Assembly (NCBI GenBank): GCA_017885365.1
Contig: JAFNGD010000353.1
Span: forward strand, 1-5,010
Reading direction: 5' to 3'
Source of the DNA: Nitrospirota bacterium
GTDB lineage: Bacteria; Nitrospirota; UBA9217
Length of the DNA stretch: 5,010 nt
A model generated the notes under the pieces. The model ran no database searches. It saw only the letters and a list, made by a program, of their open reading frames with translations, and was not told the DNA's origin. The position numbers were made by a program, and so were the translations under genes. Below, in pieces: positions 1 through 5,010 of the stretch (position 1 is its first letter; each line of letters begins with the position of its first letter).

Positions 1-1
1 G

Positions 2-2533
2 GACGGAAGCATAAAATGGGTCGACAATAAAGGGGCGCTCACGACATGGGAGGGAAGGCCGGCGACCGTCAATTTCCTGAGCGACATCACGGATCGCATC
101 AACGGCGATCGGGCGCTGCGGGAGTCCGAGGCCAAGTACCGGCTGGTGGTGGAGAACGCCGGCGAGGGCATCCTGGTGGCGCAGGACGGCATGCTCAAGT
201 TCGTGAATCCCTGGATGGTGGCTTTAGGCGGCTACACGGCCGGGGAACTGCTGGGCAAGCCGTTCTCGGTGTTCGTGCATCCCGAGGACCGCGAGATGGT
301 GTACCAGCAACATCTTCGCCGGCTGAAAGGCGAGTTGCCGATGAACTTCGTCTACAACTTCCGCATCCTGACCAAGAGCGGCGGCGTCCTCTGGGTGGAG
401 ATGAAGGGCGCGCCGACTACGTGGGAAGGAAGGCCGGCCTCGGTGAATTTCGTTTTCGACATCTCTCAGCGCAAGCAGGCGGAGGACAGCCTGCATTACC
501 GGGCCGCCTTCGAAAAGCTCATCATGACGCTGTCGACGGACTTCATCAACTTCGAGTCGGATCTTATCGACAGCGGTATCAATCACGCCCTGCAGGAGCT
601 CGGCGCGTTTATCGGCGCCGACCGGAGCTATGTTTTCCAGTTCTCGGGCAACGGCGCGATGATGAGCAATACCCACGAGTGGTGCGCCGCCGGGATCGAG
701 CCGTACAGGCACGAGCTGCAGGACATCCCTGTCGATACCGCCATGCCCTGGTTCGCGAAGCGGATCAAGGCCCTGGAGGTATTCCACGTCCCGTCGGTCG
801 CCGACCTCCCCCCGGAGGCCGCGGCGGAAAAGCGGGAGTTCGAACGGGAATCCATCCAGTCTCTCGTCTGCGTCCCCATGGTCTACCGCCGCGGGCTCAT
901 CGGCTTCCTCGGATTTGACTCGGTCCGGATCCGGAAGTCCTGGTCCGACGACGCCATCTTCCTGCTCAGGATCGCGGGCGAGATGCTCGCGAACGCGCTG
1001 ATGCGCAAACAGGTGGAGGACGCGCTGCGGCACAGCGAGGCGCGTTTCCGGAGCAACTTTGAGCAGGCGGCGGTCGGCATCGTCGACTGCACTCTGGCCG
1101 GGGGGTTCATCTGGGTCAACCGCAGGTTCTGCGATTTCACCGGATATTCTGCCGAGGAACTGCGGTCGCTCACCTTCCGCGAGATCACCCATTCCGAGGA
1201 CCGGGAGCGGGAATTGCAGGAATACCAGAAGGTGCTCCAGGGGAAGGCCCTGTTCTACACGCTCGAGAAGCGGTATGTCCGGAAGGACCGGGCCGTGGTG
1301 TGGGCGAACCTGTCGATGTCGCTGGTCCGTGACGCGGACGGGGTCCCCCGGCGCTTCATCGGCGTCGTCGAGGACATTACGTACCGGAAGCGGATGGAAG
1401 ACGAGCTGTTCAAGGCCCAGAAGCTCGAGTCCCTCGGCATCCTGGCCGGCGGCATCGCCCACGACTTCAACAACATGCTGACGGCGATCGTGGGCCAGAT
1501 CGGTGTTTCGCGCATGCATCTGCCGCCCGGCGATGCCCTCGGAAAGCGCCTGGAAGAGGTCGAGAAAGCGGCCCTGAAAGCGAAGGGCCTGACCCAGCAG
1601 CTCCTGACCTTTGCGAAAGGGGGGGCGCCGATCAAGAACGCCCTGTCCCTCAAGCGGCTGGTCTGCGAATCTACGCGACTGGTCCTGAGCGGGACGAACA
1701 TCACCTACTCGCTGACCGACGGCGACCAGGTGTGGTCCGTTGACGCAGATGAGAACCAGATCGGACAGGCCCTCAACAACCTGCTCATCAACGCATGCCA
1801 GGCCATGCCGGACGGAGGGACCATCCAGATCGGGCTGCAGAACAGCGAGGTGAAGGGCGTCGCGGACCTTCCGCTGAAAAAGGGACGCTACGTTAAGCTC
1901 ACGGTCGCGGACCACGGCATCGGGATCCCGCTGGAGAACCTTTCGAAGATCTTTGATCCCTATTTTACGACCAAGGAGAAGGGGACCGGCCTCGGGCTCG
2001 CGGTGAGCTATTCTATCATCAGGAACCACGGGGGGCACATCCTGGTCGAGTCGGAACCGGGGGTCGGGACGACGTTCACGGTCTACCTTCCCGCGTCGGA
2101 CAGGACCGCGGCCGACGTGCAGCACGCACAGGACCACCTCGTCCGGGGGAGCGGCAGGGTCCTGGTGATGGACGACGAGGAGATGGTCCGGTTGGTCACG
2201 GGCGAGCTCCTCGGCGAGCTCGGGTACGAGGTGGAATTCGCCCATGAAGGCGGGGAGGCCATCGAGCGCTACCGGAAGGCGAAGGAGAGCGGACGGCCCT
2301 TCGACGTCGTCATCATGGACCTTACCATTGCCGGCGGCATGGGAGGAAAGGACGCGATCCGGAAGCTTCTCGAGTACGATCCTGACGCGAAGGCCATCGT
2401 CTCCAGCGGATACTCGAACGACCCCATCATGGCCAACTTCCGGGACCACGGGTTCCGAGATGTCATGGTCAAGCCCTACAAGACCATCGACCTGAGCAGG
2501 AAGCTGCACGCACTGATGACCGCCGGGCAGTGA
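2..2533 (+). CDS. Hybrid sensor histidine kinase, PAS-PAS-GAF-PAS-HisKA-HATPase-REC (5' truncated)
   Basis: This is the C-terminal 843 residues of a two-component hybrid kinase. The frame is open to the window edge, so the true start lies upstream; the GTG at 146 falls inside a PAS domain and is not a start. Numbering from base 2, residues 1-33 end one PAS domain (DIT at 28-30). A second PAS spans about 38-160 (DIS at 153-155), a GAF domain about 168-335, and a third PAS about 343-462 (DIT at 458-460). The HisKA motif GGIAHDFNNML carries the probable phosphorylated His487. HATPase_c has an N-box near 583-595, DHGIGIP from 637 and GTGLGL from 661. The receiver has Asp724/Asp725, phospho-acceptor Asp773, Ser801 and Lys824, so it looks active. 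No membrane segment is visible, so this part is cytoplasmic. Ligands are unknown. There is no output domain, so a phosphotransfer partner or a phosphate-sink role is inferred. Confidence 0.95.
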   Translation, partial: DGSIKWVDNKGALTTWEGRPATVNFLSDITDRINGDRALRESEAKYRLVVENAGEGILVAQDGMLKFVNPWMVALGGYTAGELLGKPFSVFVHPEDREMVYQQHLRRLKGELPMNFVYNFRILTKSGGVLWVEMKGAPTTWEGRPASVNFVFDISQRKQAEDSLHYRAAFEKLIMTLSTDFINFESDLIDSGINHALQELGAFIGADRSYVFQFSGNGAMMSNTHEWCAAGIEPYRHELQDIPVDTAMPWFAKRIKALEVFHVPSVADLPPEAAAEKREFERESIQSLVCVPMVYRRGLIGFLGFDSVRIRKSWSDDAIFLLRIAGEMLANALMRKQVEDALRHSEARFRSNFEQAAVGIVDCTLAGGFIWVNRRFCDFTGYSAEELRSLTFREITHSEDRERELQEYQKVLQGKALFYTLEKRYVRKDRAVVWANLSMSLVRDADGVPRRFIGVVEDITYRKRMEDELFKAQKLESLGILAGGIAHDFNNMLTAIVGQIGVSRMHLPPGDALGKRLEEVEKAALKAKGLTQQLLTFAKGGAPIKNALSLKRLVCESTRLVLSGTNITYSLTDGDQVWSVDADENQIGQALNNLLINACQAMPDGGTIQIGLQNSEVKGVADLPLKKGRYVKLTVADHGIGIPLENLSKIFDPYFTTKEKGTGLGLAVSYSIIRNHGGHILVESEPGVGTTFTVYLPASDRTAADVQHAQDHLVRGSGRVLVMDDEEMVRLVTGELLGELGYEVEFAHEGGEAIERYRKAKESGRPFDVVIMDLTIAGGMGGKDAIRKLLEYDPDAKAIVSSGYSNDPIMANFRDHGFRDVMVKPYKTIDLSRKLHALMTAGQ

Positions 2534-2566
2534 GCCGGCGCCGCACCCTGCCGCGTATCACTGTAA

Positions 2567-2595
2567 GGCCGCCGGTATCGTACCGCCTCCGGGCC
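2567..2595 (+). terminator. Weak hairpin after the hybrid kinase gene, possible transcript end
   Basis: CGGTA (2573-2577) and TACCG (2581-2585) form a perfect 5-bp stem around a TCG loop. Outer GGCC arms (2567-2570 and 2592-2595) can pair across an uneven internal loop. No T-tract follows, so this is not a classical intrinsic terminator. It lies between the kinase stop and the next promoter, which is where a transcript end or stabilising hairpin would be expected. The call rests mainly on position. Confidence 0.2.
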
Positions 2596-2603
2596 CTCAC
2601 GAC

Positions 2604-2632
2604 TTGCCATATCATGCCAGCGCGATTATAAT
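2604..2632 (+). promoter_or_regulatory. Sigma-70-type promoter for the TolB-like lipoprotein gene
   Basis: TTGCCA (2604-2609) matches the -35 consensus at five of six positions, and TATAAT (2627-2632) is a perfect -10 box. The spacer is exactly 17 bp. The predicted transcription start is about A2639, giving a leader of about 27 nt to the ATG at 2666. TGCCA occurs twice 10 bp apart (2605-2609 and 2615-2619), the first copy inside the -35 box; this could be chance or a small operator. The promoter suggests the lipoprotein gene is transcribed apart from the kinase upstream. Confidence 0.75.
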
Positions 2633-2650
2633 GGAATCATTCTTATGAGC

Positions 2651-2657
2651 GAAAGGG
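2651..2657 (+). promoter_or_regulatory. Ribosome binding site that selects ATG 2666
   Basis: GAAAGGG ends 8 nt before the ATG at 2666, a good Shine-Dalgarno distance. The alternative in-frame ATG at 2645 would lie only about 6 nt from the predicted transcription start and would add seven residues (MSERVPC) before the signal peptide. The site therefore favours the downstream start. Confidence 0.6.
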
Positions 2658-2665
2658 TCCCTTGC

Positions 2666-3748
2666 ATGCGAATACGTGTTCTTCTGGCAGCTGCCGCGCT
2701 GCTCCTCTGCGCCTGCGGCGGGCCGCGGCCCGGGGCCGTGGCCGAGTCGCTTTCGAAGGACGGCCGGTTCCGCGACCTCCATATGAAGAACGTGACCCGG
2801 CTCACCTTTGACGGCGACAACGGCGAGGCCTATTTCTCCCCTGATGGAAAAAAGCTCATCTTCCAGTCGAACCGGGGAGGATATGCCTGCGACAAGATCT
2901 GGACCATGAACATCGACGGTTCCGAAAAGCGCATGGTGAGCCCGGACCGTGGGGCCCACACTTGCTCGTTCTTCTTCCCCGACGGGCAGCACATCGTTTA
3001 TGCATCCACGAGCCATGTCCCCGGCGACTGTCCTCCCAAACCGCAGGCTCCGCCGGGAGCGCGCTACGTCTGGCCGCTCTATCCCTACGATATCTATACG
3101 GCCAATCCTGACGGATCGGACCTGACGCGCATCACCACAAACCCGAAGTACGACGCCGAGCCGGTCGTGTCGTCCGATGGGAAACGGATCGTCTTCGGCT
3201 CGCAGCGCGAGGGGAACTTCGACGTCTATGTCATGAACAGCGACGGCTCGAACGTGCGGCGGCTCACGGACCGCATGGGATACAACGGCGGGCCGTGGTT
3301 CTCGCCCGACGGGACCAAGATCGTCTGGCGCGCCTGGTATCCTGAGAGTGAGGCGGAAAAGGCCCAGTGGAAGGACTGCATGGAGAAGAACTATATCCTC
3401 GCCTTCCCGCTGGACCTCTGGGTGATGGATAACGACGGCTCGAACAAGCGGCTGCTTCTCAGGAACGGCGCGACCAATTTCGCGCCCTCGTGGCACTCCG
3501 ACGGGAAGCGCATCATCTTCGCGAGCAATAAGGATGATTGGCGTGAAGACATCAAGCAGTACGGCCACAACTTCGAGCTCTACCTCATCAACCTCGACGG
3601 TACGAATCTTACGCGCATCACCTACAACACAACCTTCGATTCCTTTCCCCTGTTCTCGCCCGACGGGAAGAAGCTGGTCTGGGCATCCAACCGGGACCCC
3701 GAGAAGCCACACCAGACGGACATCTTCATCGCCGACTGGGTGGAGTAA
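2666..3748 (+). CDS. TolB-like six-bladed beta-propeller (PD40) lipoprotein
   Basis: A complete 360-residue protein. Residues 1-16 form a short signal peptide: Arg2 and Arg4, a Leu/Ala core, then the lipobox L-C-A-C with Cys17 as the probable lipidated residue. Gly18 and Gly19 follow, with no Asp at +2, which in Gram-negatives favours outer-membrane sorting. Residues 43-360 hold six PD40/WD40-like blades, each with an (S/P)DG turn: Gly61, 107, 172, 216, 280 and 334. Most blades also have a second NxDG(S/T)-type turn before the last strand. Six blades match the TolB C-terminal propeller, but the TolB N-terminal domain and a Tol-Pal neighbourhood are absent, so this is a TolB-like relative and not tolB itself. 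Blades 2, 4 and 5 carry longer loops (about 117-140, 225-248, 289-302). No peptidase domain or catalytic triad is visible. A periplasmic scaffold or ligand-binding role is inferred; the substrate is unknown. Confidence 0.88.
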   Translation: MRIRVLLAAAALLLCACGGPRPGAVAESLSKDGRFRDLHMKNVTRLTFDGDNGEAYFSPDGKKLIFQSNRGGYACDKIWTMNIDGSEKRMVSPDRGAHTCSFFFPDGQHIVYASTSHVPGDCPPKPQAPPGARYVWPLYPYDIYTANPDGSDLTRITTNPKYDAEPVVSSDGKRIVFGSQREGNFDVYVMNSDGSNVRRLTDRMGYNGGPWFSPDGTKIVWRAWYPESEAEKAQWKDCMEKNYILAFPLDLWVMDNDGSNKRLLLRNGATNFAPSWHSDGKRIIFASNKDDWREDIKQYGHNFELYLINLDGTNLTRITYNTTFDSFPLFSPDGKKLVWASNRDPEKPHQTDIFIADWVE

Positions 3749-3754
3749 GAACCG

Positions 3755-3786
3755 ACACGGGGACACGGGGACAGGGTGACGCGGGG
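3755..3786 (+). repeat. Four tandem 8-bp G-rich units, potential G-quadruplex
   Basis: The stretch begins 6 bp after the lipoprotein stop codon and reads as ACACGGGG, ACACGGGG, ACAGGGTG, ACGCGGGG. Two units are identical and two are degenerate. The four runs of three or four G (3759-3786) are separated by loops of 4, 3 and 6 nt, which fits an intramolecular G-quadruplex on the + strand or in the mRNA 3' end. It appears to be the left part of a larger composite repeat. Confidence 0.7.
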
Positions 3787-3799
3787 AATTTGGTAATTC
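3786..3799. repeat. Small inverted repeat inside the composite element
   Basis: GAATT (3786-3790) and AATTC (3795-3799) form a perfect 5-bp stem with a 4-nt loop. It joins the G-rich tandem units to the 9-bp repeat block. It is short and AT-rich, so it would be only weakly stable as RNA. Confidence 0.4.
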
Positions 3800-3808
3800 A
3801 GGATTTTC

Positions 3809-3846
3809 TCTGCGTCCTCCGCGACCTCTGCGGTGAAATATTTTAC
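3809..3846. repeat. Dispersed-type intergenic repeat: three 9-bp units plus AT-rich palindrome
   Basis: Three imperfect 9-bp units, TCTGCGTCC, TCCGCGACC and TCTGCGGTG, run from 3809 to 3835. CCGC (3819-3822) and GCGG (3830-3833) can pair as a hairpin. The perfect palindrome AAATATTT (3836-3843) sits in a near-palindrome from 3833 to 3846. From memory, this CTCTGCG-type unit recurs between genes in many unrelated bacterial genomes, and its minus-strand translation (FTAEVAEDAEK here) resembles a peptide common in spurious database ORFs. That recollection was not checked. It is probably non-coding. Confidence 0.6.
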
Positions 3847-3863
3847 GGTGCGGCGGGGCAGAT

Positions 3864-3870
3864 GAGGAGG
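3864..3870 (+). promoter_or_regulatory. Strong Shine-Dalgarno sequence for the second sensor gene
   Basis: GAGGAGG lies 5 nt upstream of the ATG at 3876 and contains the full AGGAGG core. It fixes the start of the downstream gene, including its unusual basic N-terminus. No convincing -35/-10 pair was found between 3749 and 3863, so transcription may come by read-through from the lipoprotein promoter or from a promoter I cannot recognise. Confidence 0.8.
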
Positions 3871-3875
3871 AGTGT

Positions 3876-5010
3876 ATGAAGCCCACGAGGAAGTCCGGAA
3901 AGGAAGGTCGCGCGAAGGAACCCCGGAAGAAGACCGCGATCGGAACGCGGCCCGCGAGACCTGCAACGACCGGCTCCGGGAGGGCAGGGGACGCGCTGAA
4001 GGAAAACGAAGAGAAATACAAGCTGCTGATCGAAGCGACGAATACCGGCTACGTCATCATCGACGACCAGGGCAGGGTCCTGGACGCGAATGAGGAATAT
4101 GTCAAGATCTCGGGCCATGACAGCCTGGCGGAGATCGCCGGACGAGCGGTCACGGAATGGACGGCGTCCTATGACCTGGAGCGGAACGCCGCCGAGATCA
4201 GGAAGTGCCTGAAGAGCGGCTCGGTGCGCAACCTGGTGATCGACTATGTGGGCCCCCAAGGCAGGGTCACGCCGGTCGAGATCAACGCGACCATGCTGCG
4301 CGGGGCCGGGTTACCGAGGATCTTCACGGTCTGCAGGGACATTACCGAGCGAAAACGGACGGAAGATGCTCTTCGTGAGTCCGAAGCCAAGGCGCGCAGC
4401 ATCATCGCGTCCATCCCGGTGGGGATGCACCTCTACCGCCTGGAGGACGGCGGGCGGCTCGTGTTCATGGGCGCCAATCCCGCAGCGGACACTATCCTGG
4501 GCGTGGACAACAGCAGCTTCATCGGCAAGACGATCGAGGAGGCGTTTCCCCAGCTGAAGGAGACGGAAGTGCCCCGGCGGTATCGCGAAGCAGCCGCCTC
4601 GGGAAAGGCCTGGCATACGGAACAGGTCAACTACCATGAAGGCGTCATCCAGGGCGCGTTCGAGGTCCATGCGTTCCAGACCGCACCGAACACCATGGTC
4701 GCCGCATTCGTGGATATCACCCAGCGGAAGCAGATGGAGGAAGCGCTCCGGACGAGCGAATTGCGCTACAAGGCCATCGTCGACACTCAGGCTGAGTTCG
4801 TGGTGCGCTATCAGCCGGGCGGGATCCTCACCTTCGTGAACGACACGCTCTGCAAGTACGTAAACATGAAGCCTGAGGACCTGCTCGGGAGGTCCTATTA
4901 TCCCTTCATGCATCCCGACGACCGCGACGAGTTCATCAGGAAGATCGAGGCTCTCGACCGGAAGAACCCGTCCATGGTCGCGGAGGCGCGCGTGGTCCTG
5001 CCGGACGGAC
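3876..5010 (+). CDS. Multi-PAS sensor protein, probably a histidine kinase (3' truncated)
   Basis: The frame is open from ATG 3876 to the window end, giving 378 residues with no stop. The start is supported by a strong Shine-Dalgarno sequence 5 nt upstream. Residues 1-39 are basic and low in complexity, with 12 Lys/Arg plus many Gly, Pro, Ala and Thr, and show no signal peptide or membrane segment. PAS 1 spans about 40-164 and ends at DITER (155-159). PAS 2 spans about 165-289, contains GANPAADTILGVDNS, and ends at DITQR (280-284). PAS 3 starts near 290 and includes a HPDDRDEF segment before the window ends within it. The linkers between PAS domains are of the helical ALRESEAK type. The output domain is not in view: a histidine kinase is most likely given the PAS types and the upstream kinase, but a GGDEF/EAL or other output cannot be excluded. 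Ligands are unknown; no heme- or flavin-binding motif was identified. Confidence 0.9.
   Translation, partial: MKPTRKSGKEGRAKEPRKKTAIGTRPARPATTGSGRAGDALKENEEKYKLLIEATNTGYVIIDDQGRVLDANEEYVKISGHDSLAEIAGRAVTEWTASYDLERNAAEIRKCLKSGSVRNLVIDYVGPQGRVTPVEINATMLRGAGLPRIFTVCRDITERKRTEDALRESEAKARSIIASIPVGMHLYRLEDGGRLVFMGANPAADTILGVDNSSFIGKTIEEAFPQLKETEVPRRYREAAASGKAWHTEQVNYHEGVIQGAFEVHAFQTAPNTMVAAFVDITQRKQMEEALRTSELRYKAIVDTQAEFVVRYQPGGILTFVNDTLCKYVNMKPEDLLGRSYYPFMHPDDRDEFIRKIEALDRKNPSMVAEARVVLPDG

Noticed and set aside
46..918. Plus-strand frame of 290 codons overlapping the kinase
   Set aside because: It is a shifted shadow of the PAS and GAF region, rich in Arg and Gly, with no domain; the overlapping kinase frame is clearly the coding one.
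224..2509. Long minus-strand open frame (761 codons) opposite the hybrid kinase
   Set aside because: It is antisense to a kinase with intact domain motifs. Its translation has no recognisable domain, and long antisense frames are expected in GC-rich coding DNA.
2645..2665. ATG 2645 as the lipoprotein start
   Set aside because: It lies about 6 nt from the predicted transcription start, has only a weak GGAA upstream, and puts Glu and Cys before an otherwise normal signal peptide.
3790..3844. Sigma-70 promoter for the second sensor gene
   Set aside because: TTGGTA (3790-3795) has no -10 box at a suitable distance, and TATTTT (3839-3844) has no -35 box at 16-18 bp.
3755..3846. CRISPR array
   Set aside because: The repeat units are 8 and 9 bp and directly adjacent with no spacers, and no cas gene is present.
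2612..4021. Minus-strand open frame (469 codons) across the lipoprotein gene and the repeat
   Set aside because: It runs through the promoter, the lipoprotein gene and the repeat block. The part read from the repeat resembles peptides typical of spurious ORFs, and no domain is seen.
3872..4093. Short frame from a GTG at 3872
   Set aside because: It overlaps the second sensor gene in another frame. The Shine-Dalgarno sequence at 3864-3870 fits ATG 3876 better, and only the 3876 frame gives PAS domains.

Overview
The window is GC-rich bacterial DNA with three genes, all on the + strand: the 3' part of a large hybrid sensor histidine kinase (2-2533), a complete TolB-like beta-propeller lipoprotein (2666-3748), and the 5' part of a second multi-PAS sensor protein (3876 to the window end). 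The last gene has no stop inside the window. PAS-rich, membrane-free hybrid kinases of the AHDFNN type, a lipoprotein signal peptide and a dispersed intergenic repeat together suggest a Gram-negative environmental bacterium, for example of the former Deltaproteobacteria or Nitrospirota. That placement is an inference from style, not proof.

Layout. Bases 2-2533 encode the end of one PAS domain, then PAS, GAF, PAS, HisKA, HATPase_c and a C-terminal receiver domain. Bases 2534-2665 hold a weak hairpin and a near-consensus sigma-70 promoter (TTGCCA, 17-bp spacer, TATAAT). The promoter, the Shine-Dalgarno-like sequence and the lipobox all point to ATG 2666 as the start of the propeller gene. Bases 3749-3875 hold a composite repeat: four 8-bp G-rich units, a small inverted repeat, three 9-bp units and an AT-rich palindrome. 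A strong Shine-Dalgarno sequence follows and sets the start of the second sensor gene at 3876.

How the parts may work together. The two sensor proteins read intracellular signals through PAS and GAF domains. The first kinase would pass phosphate from His to its own receiver Asp, and it has no DNA-binding or enzymatic output, so a partner elsewhere is needed. The propeller protein is predicted to be exported and lipid-anchored. Its own promoter suggests it is a separate transcription unit, and any functional link with the kinases is unproven. I do not see a convincing new system here; the intergenic composite repeat is the most interesting non-coding feature.
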